Of a stretch of DNA of 64,000 nucleotides, positions 9,243 to 17,590 are shown piece after piece. Position numbers and translations under genes: made by a program. The notes beneath the pieces are model-generated. The model did no database searches. It worked only from the letters and a program-made list of their open reading frames with translations, and was not told the DNA's origin. The DNA comes from Candidatus Rifleibacteriota bacterium (GTDB taxonomy: Bacteria; Riflebacteria; Ozemobacteria; Ozemobacterales; Ozemobacteraceae). Each line of letters opens with the position of its first letter. The stretch's first letter is position 1. The stretch covers positions 1 through 64,000 of the forward strand of contig JAKQOH010000202.1 of assembly GCA_029565415.1 (NCBI GenBank). Direction: 5' to 3'.

Positions 9243-9485
9243 ATGTGGGTCGGGCTGTTTTTCTTTTGTCTGTTTCTGCTGTTTCTGGGCTTTTTCCTCT
9301 ACGGCCTGGACCAGTGGGACCAGTTGTTCGCCCCTCCCGACGAAACGGCCGCCACCACCGAGGAAGCGCATGCTCAGCCGGACCGCCCGGGGCAGCGGGC
9401 TGCGCTGTGGTTTCTGGTGATCGGCCTCGGCGTGATCGCGGTGATGACCGATCTCTCCGATTTTTTCAGCCGCCCCTTCAGCTGA
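9243..9485 (+). CDS. small membrane protein, two predicted helices
   Basis: An 80-residue protein I do not recognise. It has a strongly hydrophobic first helix (VGLFFFCLFLLFLGFFLYGL), a short polar loop rich in Glu, Thr and Pro, and a second helix (LWFLVIGLGVIAVMTDL), so it should be a hairpin in the inner membrane. It starts six bases after the DUF2442 stop, without a clear ribosome site. It may be the third member of that module or simply the next chromosomal gene. The overlapping opposite-strand reading frame is arginine/glutamine-rich and looks like a shadow. Confidence 0.5.
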   Translation: MWVGLFFFCLFLLFLGFFLYGLDQWDQLFAPPDETAATTEEAHAQPDRPGQRAALWFLVIGLGVIAVMTDLSDFFSRPFS

Positions 9486-9500
9486 CCCAGAATCAACGAA

Positions 9501-9616
9501 CCACAGAGACACCGAGCAACAGCTTCATCACGGAGAACACAGAGGACACAAAGAATTCACAGAGAATCGGAACATTCTCCGTGCAGCCTCTGTGTTCTTC
9601 GTGTCCTCTGTGATGA
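9501..9616. repeat. CACAGAG-type palindromic repeat, copy 2
   Basis: Begins CCACAGAGACACCGAG. The arm TCATCACGGAGAACACAGAG (from 9524) is answered by CTCTGTGTTCTTCGTGTC and CTCTGTGATGA ending at 9616. It is related to, but diverged from, 2546-2622. Confidence 0.7.
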
Positions 9617-9676
9617 GCGTTTTCCTCGTCTTCTGTTCCGAAATTTGTGTGGTTTTTCAGCGGTTCTTCGTGCCTC

Positions 9677-9697
9677 GGGCGGGTTTCAAACCCGCCC
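9677..9697. repeat. GGGCGGGTTT/AAACCCGCCC palindrome, copy 1
   Basis: A perfect 10-bp inverted repeat around a single central base, flanked by CCTGC. Copy 2 is at 27232-27252. It is an intergenic dispersed element of a type seen in many environmental genomes. Confidence 0.8.
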
Positions 9698-9796
9698 CTG
9701 CGGATGATGGGCGAAATCCCGACAGGGCGCTATGACTCTGTGTCGCCGTGGCGAAACGGGTTTCGTGTCGTGGTGACGCGGTGGTGTGTTTTTCGG

Positions 9797-11407
9797 TCAG
9801 TCGTTCAGGCGCAGGACGGTGCAGGCGATCGAGGCGCCCGTCTGCTGGCCCGAAACGTCGACGGCCTGCATGTAGAGGGCTGAGGAATCGGCCGTGTAAC
9901 CGGCCGGTGGACCGATGACGAACATCGACATCGCCCCGGCACTGATGCTGCCCTGGAATCCGCCGCCAAACGAGTGCGTAGCCGACGTCACAGCGATATC
10001 AAAGTCGGCCGTATACTTCTGATGCGCGGGAATGGCGCTCCATGCCTCACCTGCCAACCTGTTCCGGTTCAGCTCGGCAAACACGGTTTTCTTCCAGTTG
10101 GCCTGGATATCGGAAAAACTGCGTAGCTGGGAATTCGAATGATTCGCAAAGGCCGCGTTGATATTTGCCGCTCCCTGCAGGCCGGAGGTGACGAGACTCC
10201 GGATGCGATCCGCACCGCCCTGCTCATAGAGATAATGCGCAAACAGTCCTACACAGCCGTATTCCCAAAGCTCGTTGGAGAAAATGGTCAGTTGCGTCTT
10301 TGAAATATAGCTCACATAATCATTATATCTGCCTTCACCTGCGAGATCACCAACCAAAAGCCGGTATCTGATTTCCGCCCCCATCGACAACGCCTCGTCG
10401 AGCCAGACTTCCTCATCGACGACGCTGCCCATCCGATAATTCACTTTTTTCAGACGATCGGAATAATTGATCAGGTGCTGAAACTCGTGAGCAATCGTCT
10501 CGCAGGTCGCATCGAGCCAGGCTTCATCCTTCCAGGAAGCATCGGGCGTCCACATGCAGAACATATCCCGCTGATTGCTGTCGGAAGAAGTTGTAAAGTT
10601 TTCGGGATCGAAAAATCCCGCATATCTCTTCCGTGTCACCAGAGGGGACAGGAACACGGCCACCTTGCCATCCCCGTCCAGATCATAGGAGGGGCCATAT
10701 CCGACCGTCATCAGGGGATATATTTTTTTGTCGAAATTATCCACCATCTCATCGAGCTGGGCATCCGTGATGGCATAGGCTCCTGCCACGGCGCTGAGAC
10801 CGCCGTATTCGACAGGATCGACGAACAGCTTGCAATAGGTGCCGATCCGGCGCAGCACGCCCGTGCGGCTCGAGTAAGTCGGAAATTCCAAGGTTCCCCC
10901 CGAGTAAATCCGGAAGGGGACGGTCTGGCCGAGCTGCTCGGTGGTGGTGAGGGGCTTCACCGAAGCGGCGATATTCGCCCGAATCGAACCCCGCTGTGAG
11001 AGCTTCCGCGCTTTCTTCAGGAACGGCGTTCCGCAGAGGGGGCGGGAAGCGGGCTGGATCGCGGCTTCGCTGGCGCGGATGTCGGCCAGGCCCGGGGAGC
11101 CGCCGCCGTTCACCTTTATCGTGGTGGCAGCGCCGCCGTTCACGAGGAGGACGGCGTATTTTTCGTTCCGGGTCGCGGTCGGAAGGCCGAGGGCGAGAGC
11201 ACCCTGGGTGAACGAGCTCTCGACGCTCTTGCCGGCAGCCGAAAGTTGGGCGGTCGTCAGGGGGACGAGCGGAGTGTCGGGCAGCGACGGCGCGGTTCCG
11301 ACGGGATTGCCCCCCCCTCCGCCGCCGCAGCCGGCGAGAGAGAGAATGATGAAAGATATAGCACAAGCAATACAAGCGCCTCGGATAAGGCCGGCGGAAT
11401 GTGGCAT
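9797..11407 (-). CDS. lipoprotein zinc metalloprotease with HEFQH site, M30-like
   Basis: A 536-residue protein predicted to be a lipid-anchored peptidase. ATG 11407 is preferred over the in-frame start at 11491: the shorter form begins with a textbook lipoprotein signal (CAISFIILSLAGCGGGGGG) and has GGAG upstream. The catalytic motif is His307-Glu308-Phe-Gln-His311 in ETIAHEFQHLINYSDR. A downstream acidic stretch EEVWLDEALSMGAEI supplies a possible third zinc ligand. This layout resembles hyicolysin-type (M30) peptidases, though the assignment rests on motifs alone. The C-terminal 100 residues look like a beta domain. It stands alone, convergent with the gene before it. Confidence 0.75.
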   Translation of the reverse strand: MPHSAGLIRGACIACAISFIILSLAGCGGGGGGNPVGTAPSLPDTPLVPLTTAQLSAAGKSVESSFTQGALALGLPTATRNEKYAVLLVNGGAATTIKVNGGGSPGLADIRASEAAIQPASRPLCGTPFLKKARKLSQRGSIRANIAASVKPLTTTEQLGQTVPFRIYSGGTLEFPTYSSRTGVLRRIGTYCKLFVDPVEYGGLSAVAGAYAITDAQLDEMVDNFDKKIYPLMTVGYGPSYDLDGDGKVAVFLSPLVTRKRYAGFFDPENFTTSSDSNQRDMFCMWTPDASWKDEAWLDATCETIAHEFQHLINYSDRLKKVNYRMGSVVDEEVWLDEALSMGAEIRYRLLVGDLAGEGRYNDYVSYISKTQLTIFSNELWEYGCVGLFAHYLYEQGGADRIRSLVTSGLQGAANINAAFANHSNSQLRSFSDIQANWKKTVFAELNRNRLAGEAWSAIPAHQKYTADFDIAVTSATHSFGGGFQGSISAGAMSMFVIGPPAGYTADSSALYMQAVDVSGQQTGASIACTVLRLND

Positions 11408-11506
11408 CTGTTCGAACGACTCCTTCGAGGCCCGGCCATCTGACGCGCCCGGGCAGCCCTTCATTCTACCCCGCCACAAGCCGGGTTTCAACGCCCGAAG
11501 AGGCGA

Positions 11507-11905
11507 TCAGGGGCGGGGCGGTCGTTTCGAATACGGGGCAAAGGCATCTTGGGTCATGGGAAAGTGTTTCACCTTCAAACTTGCCAGGGAAAGCCCAAAT
11601 TCCTTTGCCGTTGCTGCAATCAGGGCATCCGCCAAACTCACGGAATGGCTTTTCCCAAAGGCGCGCCTGAACAAGCCGGCGATGATCGCGATATTCATCG
11701 TAACATCGATGACATGGCACGCATTGAGGGCGCTTTCGAGGGTGCGTCGCTCGGCCCCTTCGCGTATTCCCGAATAGAGTTCGCCGACGGTTATGGCAGA
11801 AATGTGGACACGCGGAAACTTCGAGCGAATGAACTCGACGGCTTCCGATCGACCTCTCAGAAAGTCGATGAAAACATCTGTATCAACGAGACAATCGCTC
11901 TTCAT
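11507..11905 (-). CDS. PIN-domain toxin, VapC type
   Basis: A 132-residue PIN domain, expected to be a Mg-dependent ribonuclease whose activity is blocked by the upstream gene product. Acidic active-site residues are visible in LVDTDVFIDFL (N-terminal strand), ITVGELYSG and SLADALIAATA; VapC enzymes usually cut tRNA or rRNA. ATG 11905 overlaps the antitoxin TGA as ATGA, typical of vapBC pairs, so I discarded the in-frame start at 11950. The target RNA cannot be read from sequence. The module lies between a lipoprotein and an Smr gene in an accessory-looking patch. Confidence 0.88.
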   Translation of the reverse strand: MKSDCLVDTDVFIDFLRGRSEAVEFIRSKFPRVHISAITVGELYSGIREGAERRTLESALNACHVIDVTMNIAIIAGLFRRAFGKSHSVSLADALIAATAKEFGLSLASLKVKHFPMTQDAFAPYSKRPPRP

Positions 11906-12168
11906 CGACGCTTCCGATGCGTGTTCGACGGAAGCGGTCTTGCATCCCACTCACGACGAAGTATTTTCGTGTCGGGAAGGTCCTCACGATCTTTCCACAG
12001 TCCGGCTGCGGCCATGAGATCGCTCAGCTTTCGGTGTTCTTCGGCAGACTCGAGATACCGCTCCAATGCCTCATTGATGAGCTCACCCTCGTTTTTCCCC
12101 GTGCGAGCGGCCAACAACTGGAGCACTTCCAACTGTTCTTCAGAAATTCGGATCTGCTTTCGCGGCAT
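11902..12168 (-). CDS. ribbon-helix-helix-type antitoxin, VapB-like
   Basis: An 88-residue protein whose N-terminus (KQIRISEEQLEVLQLLAARTGKNEGELINEALERYL) fits a ribbon-helix-helix DNA-binding fold. The basic C-terminal tail (ILRREWDARPLPSNTHRKRR) is likely the toxin-wrapping segment. ATG 12168 has GGGAG six bases upstream and is better than the TTG two codons earlier. Its stop overlaps the PIN-toxin start. Antitoxins of this kind repress their own promoter; an imperfect dyad lies at 12212-12227. The exact subfamily is uncertain. Confidence 0.82.
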   Translation of the reverse strand: MPRKQIRISEEQLEVLQLLAARTGKNEGELINEALERYLESAEEHRKLSDLMAAAGLWKDREDLPDTKILRREWDARPLPSNTHRKRR

Positions 12169-12211
12169 GGGCAACTCCCTGTCATGCGGTTTCCGCTCGA
12201 TGGTTCATCTC

Positions 12212-12227
12212 CACTGTATCACAGGTG
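12212..12227 (-). promoter_or_regulatory. possible antitoxin operator
   Basis: Imperfect dyad CACTGTATCACAGGTG with a CTGT-ATC-ACAG core, 44 bases upstream of the antitoxin ATG. Its position suits autoregulation; this is inference only. Confidence 0.3.
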
Positions 12228-12236
12228 AAAGTCCGT

Positions 12237-12563
12237 CTACGAGCCTGGCGTATTCGTTCCTCCACTCTTCAAGGTCACGAGGGTGGCGCCCCAGGAGCCG
12301 GCGTCGAGGTCGGCGAGACGGAACCCGGCGACGGCGGGGTGGCGTTCGAGCAGGGCGTGGACGGTGCGGCGGAGGTTGCCGATTCCCTTGCCGTGGATGA
12401 TGCGCAGATGCAGGATGCCGCGTTCGAGGCAGGCGTCGATGTAATCCGCCACGACCCCCTTCACCTCGGCCGGCCGGAAGGTGTGGAGATCGAGCGTGCC
12501 GTCGATGGGCAGCTCGACAGGCTCGTCATCGGGAGGCAAAGCCCCGTTTCGATCGCGCTTCAT
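12237..12563 (-). CDS. Smr (MutS2 C-terminal type) domain protein
   Basis: A 108-residue stand-alone Smr domain, a fold associated with nuclease or nucleic-acid-binding activity. Signature elements are [19 protein letters not shown] near the start and [16 protein letters not shown] in the middle, ending [21 protein letters not shown] 12563 is chosen because it follows GAGCGGG and removes an arginine/cysteine-rich N-terminal extension that looks non-coding. It reads away from the SPFH protein gene, so the two may share the intergenic promoter region. The cellular role of single-domain Smr proteins is not settled. Confidence 0.85.
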   Translation of the reverse strand: MKRDRNGALPPDDEPVELPIDGTLDLHTFRPAEVKGVVADYIDACLERGILHLRIIHGKGIGNLRRTVHALLERHPAVAGFRLADLDAGSWGATLVTLKSGGTNTPGS

Positions 12564-12688
12564 CCCGCTCAGAATAGGCCCCACACCCCTTCCCGCGCAA
12601 GCACCTGCACCCCGGCAGGGAAGGGGATTTGACCGCCTGCTGCGCCAAAATATTTGCCGCATGCGCGCACAGCGATGGGCGCGTACGC

Positions 12689-12694
12689 TATCAT
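12689..12694 (+). promoter_or_regulatory. -10 element for the SPFH/zinc-ribbon gene
   Basis: TATCAT, 35 bases before the ATG. The -35 is poor (CGCACA with a 17-base spacer). Confidence 0.4.
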
Positions 12695-12729
12695 GGGGGG
12701 AGCAATCATCATTGCATGGGAGGAAGGAT

Positions 12730-13896
12730 ATGGGTTTTTTCACCAATCAGCTCCGTTCGGTCATCGAGTGGAAGGATCCATCGCCGGACGTTTTGATCTG
12801 GCGCTGGGATGGAGCCAACGACGAGTTGAAGAACGCCTCGAAGCTGCTCGTGAATCCCGGTCAGGCAGCCATTTTTGTGTATCAGGGTCAGGTTCAGGCC
12901 ATCCACGATTATCCGGGCCTGTTCGAGCTGCACACCGCGAACATCCCGTTCTGGACGACGATCAGCAAGATCATGCAGGGCTTCACGTCCGAGCACAAGG
13001 CGAACATCTATTTCGTGCGCATGACCGAGTTCATGAACCAGAAGTGGGGCACGAAGGCCCCGATCAAGTATGACGACCCGAAGTACAAGTTCCCTGTCGG
13101 ACTGCGCGCGTTCGGGAACTTCTCGTTCCGTCTGGTGAACCCGCGCGGGTTCTTCACGGAAGTGACCAGCAACCGAGATGTCTACACGATCACCGAGATC
13201 CGGAACATCATCGTCGACCGGCTTCTGACGCCGCTCACCGATCTGTTCGCGGAGTCCGGCTTCAGCTACTCCGAGATCGACCGCAACCGGGTCGAACTGT
13301 CCGAGAAGCTGCAGAAGATGGTCGGGCCGGTCTTGACGCCGCTCGGCTTCGAACTGACCGACTTTCGCATCGAGAACACCGATTTCGACGAGGACACCAA
13401 GAAGCGCATCGACAAGATCTCGGACAAGATCGCCGACGCGCACGCCATCAATGCCCTGGGCGGCGTCGATCAGGGCAGCATGCGCAACTACGCGACCGTC
13501 GAGCAGCTCAAGGCCGTCAACACGGCGGCCGGGAACCAGGGCGGCGGCGCGGGGCTCGGCATGGGCCTCGGTGCGGGTATGGGCCTCGGCCAGGGGCTTG
13601 CCGCCGGCATGATGAACCCCGGCATGGGTGCCCCTGCGGCCCCCGCCACCATCGCCTGCGCCGGCTGTCGCGCCCCGATGGATCCGAACGCGAAGTTCTG
13701 CCCCTCGTGCGGCAAGCCGAACACCCCGGCCACGGCCGTCACGGCGAACTGCGTGAGCTGCGGCAAGCCGATGGCCGCCGGCCAGAAGTTCTGCCCCGAG
13801 TGCGGCGCCCCCCAGAGCCGCTCCTGCCCGCAATGCAAAGCTGCCATCGCCCCCGGAGCCAAGTTCTGCCCCGAGTGCGGTCAGAAAACGCAATGA
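12730..13896 (+). CDS. SPFH-like (virion core/YdjI type) protein with C-terminal zinc ribbons
   Basis: A 388-residue protein. Residues 1-270 match the YdjI-type branch of the SPFH/band-7 superfamily ([16 protein letters not shown], then [20 protein letters not shown], then [17 protein letters not shown]). A glycine/methionine-rich linker follows, then three tandem zinc ribbons with paired CxxC knuckles (CAGC...CPSCG, CVSCG...CPECG, CPQC...CPECG). GGGAGG sits six bases before ATG 12730. In Bacillus, YdjI-type proteins work at the membrane with phage-shock-like proteins during envelope stress; whether that holds here is inference. A bidirectional terminator follows. Confidence 0.9.
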   Translation: MGFFTNQLRSVIEWKDPSPDVLIWRWDGANDELKNASKLLVNPGQAAIFVYQGQVQAIHDYPGLFELHTANIPFWTTISKIMQGFTSEHKANIYFVRMTEFMNQKWGTKAPIKYDDPKYKFPVGLRAFGNFSFRLVNPRGFFTEVTSNRDVYTITEIRNIIVDRLLTPLTDLFAESGFSYSEIDRNRVELSEKLQKMVGPVLTPLGFELTDFRIENTDFDEDTKKRIDKISDKIADAHAINALGGVDQGSMRNYATVEQLKAVNTAAGNQGGGAGLGMGLGAGMGLGQGLAAGMMNPGMGAPAAPATIACAGCRAPMDPNAKFCPSCGKPNTPATAVTANCVSCGKPMAAGQKFCPECGAPQSRSCPQCKAAIAPGAKFCPECGQKTQ

Positions 13897-13912
13897 TATA
13901 ATACCTATTCAG

Positions 13913-13946
13913 ACACAAAACCCCGCCGTCCGGCGGGGTTTTGTGT
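13913..13946. terminator. bidirectional Rho-independent terminator
   Basis: A perfect dyad with arms ACACAAAACCCCGCCG and CGGCGGGGTTTTGTGT, carrying T-runs in both directions. It serves the SPFH gene (+) and the convergent Tim44-like gene (-). Confidence 0.92.
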
Positions 13947-13965
13947 TTCTGGGAAAGGCGAAAGT

Positions 13966-16062
13966 TCAGGAGGGATTCTTTTTGCTCTCGGCGATGGCCT
14001 TTTTCGCTTCGGCGTAGATACGGCTGCGCTCCTGCGAGACGAGCAGCTTCACGTCGGCAGGCGACAGGCCGAACCGGGAGGCGAAGCCCTGCAGGGCGGC
14101 CAGTTCGTCGTTCGAGAGGCGGCCGTCCGCCAGGGCCATGGCGGCCATGTTGCGCAGCAGACTGCGCGCTGCGACGGGATCGTTCGGGACGGGCAGCGTC
14201 GAGACATCGCCAGCTCCGGCCTGACGGGCATTCTGGATCATCGCGTCGAGGATCGCACCGTCCACCCGGCATCGGATCGCGAAATCGCGCAGGCATCGTT
14301 CCTCGCGATCGTCGATGACGCCGTCCGACATCATCACGTGAATCATGCAGGCAAGAGCGACGTCGGGCGAGGTTGCGGACAGACTGCCTGAGTCTGCCAC
14401 GACCGGAGAAGCCGACGGGCCGGGGAGATCCGGGAGCGGGCGGTCGGGGGCAACCGTGGAGACGGGCGGGATCGAAGCGGGGCGTTGCTGCCGCTTCAGG
14501 GCGAGGGTGTTCCGGTGTTCGGGGCTAGACGGCAGGATCGATTCGAGCACCCAGCCCTTCGATCCGTCGTTACGGACGGTCTGGCAGTAGGGGCAAACGG
14601 GATCGGCGACGTTCTGTTCCGGTGCCCCGCAGTTCGGGCAGTGGGCACTGCTCAGGGAGAGGCGGGTATCGGTGACGACGCCGTGGCGCCGCACGAACAC
14701 GTGGAAGTGACGACGGGGCGGCGACATCGCGCCGATAACCTCGCGACCATCGGGCAGCCTGCGGGTGTTCTTCCCGCTCCAGGTGATCTCCACCCAGACC
14801 CGGTCGAAGGGCTCTCCGGCCTCGACGAGCTTGGCCTCGACACTCCCGATCGCACCGTCGGTGTCGTACATGCGGGTTCCATCGCCGGGACCGCGCAGGG
14901 ATTCGGCCAGACCGGTCACGAAGGAGTCGAGGGCGAACTTCGCCACCGGCTCCACAGAGCCGCTCCTCATGGCGACGGCATGCCGGTAGAACACGACCGA
15001 GGCGAGATCCTCCATCTGCTGGATGCTGAAACCCGGATCGAGCGTGCGGAACGCCGCGAGCCCCGGCACGTCGGCCGCTTCGGCCCCGGTCCAGGCCGAG
15101 GCCTGGGTGATTTCGGACAGCACCCAGTCATACTCACCGGATCGAAGGAAGGAGTTGCAGACACCGCATGTCGAAGCCCTGTTCAGGCTGACCGGAGCGC
15201 TGCAGTTGGGGCAATAACCTTCGATAAGTCCCTTTCCCACGAGACTCTTCGCACCGGGCCGACGGAGGAACGACCAGTATTCCTCGAACGGCCCCGAATC
15301 GTCGGAAAGCTGCCTTCCCGTCGCCGCATCGATCTTGACATTTTTTGTATAGGCTTTGAAATAGATATGCAGCGTGTCGAACGCCTCGTCGGATTCGAGC
15401 TGGGCGATGCGGGCGTCGTGAAGCGTGATGCTGTCGATCCGATCGATGATCCCGCGCGCCTTCAGGTCGGCGAGCTGGACGGAGAACTTCTCGAAGATGG
15501 CATCGGAAAGAAACGCCTGGGCTTTTTCGAGCTTGTTTTCCGACCAGGCTTCCTGGATCAGGGCAAATGCCGCTTTGGCGCGGGTGATCATCGCTGCCGA
15601 GTTCCACGCCGGGTCGCGCTTCTTCAATGTGTCTTCGGCCCTGCGTCGCCGGAGTCCATCCTGCGCAACGACACCGCGCCGGATCGTGTGATCGACGTAC
15701 CGTTCGCCGCCCTCACGGGATCCGGCGAAGACGAGCGCGATGATGAACAGGCAGAGGGGAATGCCGATCATCGGATACTCGATGACAAGTCGGACGAGCA
15801 GATACACGACCTCCGCATCCCCGGAACTCCCACCCCCATGCCGGGAGCTGCCTCCCCCGCTCCAGCCGCTGCCCGAGGAGCCGCCCGAGTATCCGCCGGA
15901 GTAGCCCTCGCCGCCGCCGGCTCTCGCGAACACCTCGACCGCATCCAGCGCGAGAAACAGACAGAGCCCGAGAATCAAGGCACCCTTCCACCCCGGGCGA
16001 AGGCCTGAGCCGCGAAGACACCGGCTCCCCGCGTCGAATCTCGTCCGTCTGACCTTGTTCAT
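13966..16062 (-). CDS. membrane protein with Tim44-like, zinc-ribbon and TerB-like regions
   Basis: A 698-residue protein of unusual architecture. A signal or anchor helix (LILGLCLFLALDAVEVFA) is followed by a Gly/Ser-rich stretch, a second helix (IGIPLCLFIIALVFAGS) and a Tim44-like region near 160-280 (IQEAWSENKLEKAQAFLSDA, FEEYWSFLRRPG). Next come a CPNC...CGVC ribbon, a second Tim44-like block, a second ribbon (CPNCGAPE...CPYCQ) and a C-terminal TerB-like helical domain (MIHVMMSDGVIDDREE, MALADGRLSNDE). ATG 16062 has GAGGG upstream and overlaps the preceding gene's TGA by one base. Function is unknown. Zinc ribbons also occur in the convergent SPFH gene, hinting at a shared envelope role. 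Confidence 0.8.
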   Translation of the reverse strand: MNKVRRTRFDAGSRCLRGSGLRPGWKGALILGLCLFLALDAVEVFARAGGGEGYSGGYSGGSSGSGWSGGGSSRHGGGSSGDAEVVYLLVRLVIEYPMIGIPLCLFIIALVFAGSREGGERYVDHTIRRGVVAQDGLRRRRAEDTLKKRDPAWNSAAMITRAKAAFALIQEAWSENKLEKAQAFLSDAIFEKFSVQLADLKARGIIDRIDSITLHDARIAQLESDEAFDTLHIYFKAYTKNVKIDAATGRQLSDDSGPFEEYWSFLRRPGAKSLVGKGLIEGYCPNCSAPVSLNRASTCGVCNSFLRSGEYDWVLSEITQASAWTGAEAADVPGLAAFRTLDPGFSIQQMEDLASVVFYRHAVAMRSGSVEPVAKFALDSFVTGLAESLRGPGDGTRMYDTDGAIGSVEAKLVEAGEPFDRVWVEITWSGKNTRRLPDGREVIGAMSPPRRHFHVFVRRHGVVTDTRLSLSSAHCPNCGAPEQNVADPVCPYCQTVRNDGSKGWVLESILPSSPEHRNTLALKRQQRPASIPPVSTVAPDRPLPDLPGPSASPVVADSGSLSATSPDVALACMIHVMMSDGVIDDREERCLRDFAIRCRVDGAILDAMIQNARQAGAGDVSTLPVPNDPVAARSLLRNMAAMALADGRLSNDELAALQGFASRFGLSPADVKLLVSQERSRIYAEAKKAIAESKKNPS

Positions 16063-16874
16063 CAATTCCCTCGTTCCATCGTCGTTCCTTCGTCTTCGAG
16101 CGGAGGCGGAGCCGGCGGTCGCAGGCCGAACCGGCCAAAAAAGCGGGCCGCCGCCTCGAGGCGCCGCTCCATCCCGCCCTCGAGAAAGACGGTGACACAG
16201 CGGGTCTCCCCGCCCGGAAACCGTCCGAACCCGGTGAACCAGACGGCTTGACGCATGGTTCCGGATTTGCCGAACACCCGAACCGTCCCGGTGCCGCAGG
16301 GCCACTCGATCGAGGCTGTCAGAACGTGGTTCACAGAGGCTGCTCCGACTTCCCCGGCCGCGATTCGGCGCGTGAACGCGTGCAGACGCGCGGGCGTCGT
16401 GTTCAGCATACCACCCCACACGGCGCTGCGCATTCCATTCTCGAGCCAGCGGTCGGGAACCGGCTCCCGGAAAAGCCCGCTCCGATGGACATATTCCGTC
16501 AGCCGGCCTTCGCCCAGCCGCCCCGCGACAGCCTCGAAAAAGGTGTTGCTCGAACGCAGCAGGGCATCCCGCATGCCGATCGCGACAGGGGATGATGCGA
16601 CGCGCGGTTCGTTGCAGACAATGCGCGTCCCGGTTGTCAACACTCCGGCTTCAAGGCCTGCCCAGGCGATGACGAGTTTGAACACGGAAGCCGGGCATGC
16701 CCATCTCTCGACCAGATGCGGATCGCCGGACACGATCCGAACCGGCTCGCTTCCGACCGACTCGAGCAGCACCCCCCGCACCGGCTGCCCAGCCGGGCCG
16801 ACGCCGGCTGCCACAACGGCGGACGAAGAAACCACCAGCACCAGAATATATATTATTTCATATACACGTTTCAT
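16062..16874 (-). CDS. penicillin-binding-type serine enzyme (class D beta-lactamase-like fold)
   Basis: A 270-residue exported protein with the three motifs of serine DD-peptidases and beta-lactamases: Ser63-Val-Phe-Lys66 (SxxK) in CPASVFKLVIAWAG, Ser108-Ser-Asn110 (SxN) and Lys203-Ser-Gly205 (KSG). An N-terminal hydrophobic segment directs it across the inner membrane. Size and motif spacing resemble class D enzymes and isolated transpeptidase domains; it could be a peptidoglycan-active enzyme and need not hydrolyse antibiotics. ATG 16874 is used; a TTG three codons earlier is possible, and neither has a strong ribosome site. It is translationally coupled to the Tim44/TerB protein downstream. 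Confidence 0.78.
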   Translation of the reverse strand: MKRVYEIIYILVLVVSSSAVVAAGVGPAGQPVRGVLLESVGSEPVRIVSGDPHLVERWACPASVFKLVIAWAGLEAGVLTTGTRIVCNEPRVASSPVAIGMRDALLRSSNTFFEAVAGRLGEGRLTEYVHRSGLFREPVPDRWLENGMRSAVWGGMLNTTPARLHAFTRRIAAGEVGAASVNHVLTASIEWPCGTGTVRVFGKSGTMRQAVWFTGFGRFPGGETRCVTVFLEGGMERRLEAAARFFGRFGLRPPAPPPLEDEGTTMERGN

Positions 16875-16987
16875 TATATCCAAGGGGCCGAACCGATAGA
16901 TACAACGAGACAGAGCGGTTGTCCGGATACAGAGGGGATGGACGGAAGAGGCTCAAGGAGCCGCACCCGGGCCGAGGCCTTCGCATC

Positions 16988-16996
16988 TGCTATACT
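16988..16996 (+). promoter_or_regulatory. extended -10 promoter element
   Basis: TGCTATACT, about 55 bases before the TTG start of the next gene; no recognisable -35. Confidence 0.45.
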
Positions 16997-17050
16997 CATC
17001 GGTGGTTCACCCTCAGGATACCGATTTTCAGGGCGGGAGACAAATTTCCC

Positions 17051-17590
17051 TTGATCGAAGCGATCTTCTGGATGCTGGCCTGGTGGCAGCTCTGGGCAAC
17101 GAGCGCGCCATGGGACGAGGGGGCGTTCGTCCGGCGGCAGGTCTGGTATTTCCCCGACGAAGGCGGCCGGTGGTTCGAGGCCCGGACCGGCCTCCCCCAC
17201 CGTAACGATGCGGCGACGCTGCTGCTCGAACGCACCGGCCCGTCGGGCCGCCCGATCGGCCGGCGGCTCCTCCCGCCCCTGTTCCGCCTCCACCTCGCGG
17301 ATATCGATGCGGACGGATCGTGCGAGCTGATCGCAGGCATCGAACGAACGATCCGGAAAAAAACCTGGCGGCGGGTGTATGTCTACCGGGCCCGACGCCC
17401 GGATTTTCCCCCGCTCTGGCTCGGCTCCCGCCTCTCGTTCGTGTTGCGCGACTTCACCGTGACGCCGGTGCGAGGCAGGACCGGCCTGCGCGCTTCGGAG
17501 CTCCGGTTCGGCCGGCCCGTCGTCTCGACGTATCTGTGGTATACTTTCGGCTTCAGAACCGTGTCTGCAAGGGAGGATCACCGACCATGA
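17051..17590 (+). CDS. small protein of unknown function with DIDADGSCELI motif
   Basis: About 179 residues, family not recognised. The N-terminus is hydrophobic (LIEAIFWMLAWWQLWATSAP), possibly a signal or anchor. LHLADIDADGSCELIAGI resembles an FG-GAP/VCBS-type calcium-binding loop. I place the start at TTG 17051, with GGGAG upstream; ATG 17072 is the alternative. The gene is supported by its end: the TGA overlaps the next ATG (17587) as ATGA, so the two are translationally coupled and likely act together with the TolB-like protein. Everything upstream of 17051 in this frame looks non-coding. Confidence 0.6.
   Translation: MIEAIFWMLAWWQLWATSAPWDEGAFVRRQVWYFPDEGGRWFEARTGLPHRNDAATLLLERTGPSGRPIGRRLLPPLFRLHLADIDADGSCELIAGIERTIRKKTWRRVYVYRARRPDFPPLWLGSRLSFVLRDFTVTPVRGRTGLRASELRFGRPVVSTYLWYTFGFRTVSAREDHRP
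17537..17545 (+). promoter_or_regulatory. internal extended -10 element before the DUF3160 gene
   Basis: TGGTATACT inside the end of the preceding gene, 41 bases before ATG 17587. It could give separate expression of the large protein. Confidence 0.4.

Larger units (their letters stand above)
9486..9796. other. gene-free stretch holding two dispersed repeats
   Basis: No credible coding sequence. It contains the CACAGAG-type repeat (9501-9616), the GGGCGGGTTT palindrome (9677-9697) and a small dyad GAAAC-GG-GTTTC near 9757-9768 with no T-run. It separates the small membrane protein from the convergent lipoprotein gene. Confidence 0.7.

Noticed and set aside
16062..16874. Calling the SxxK/SxN/KSG enzyme an antibiotic-resistance beta-lactamase
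   Set aside because: The motifs are shared with peptidoglycan transpeptidases, and the context is an envelope protein rather than a mobile resistance element.
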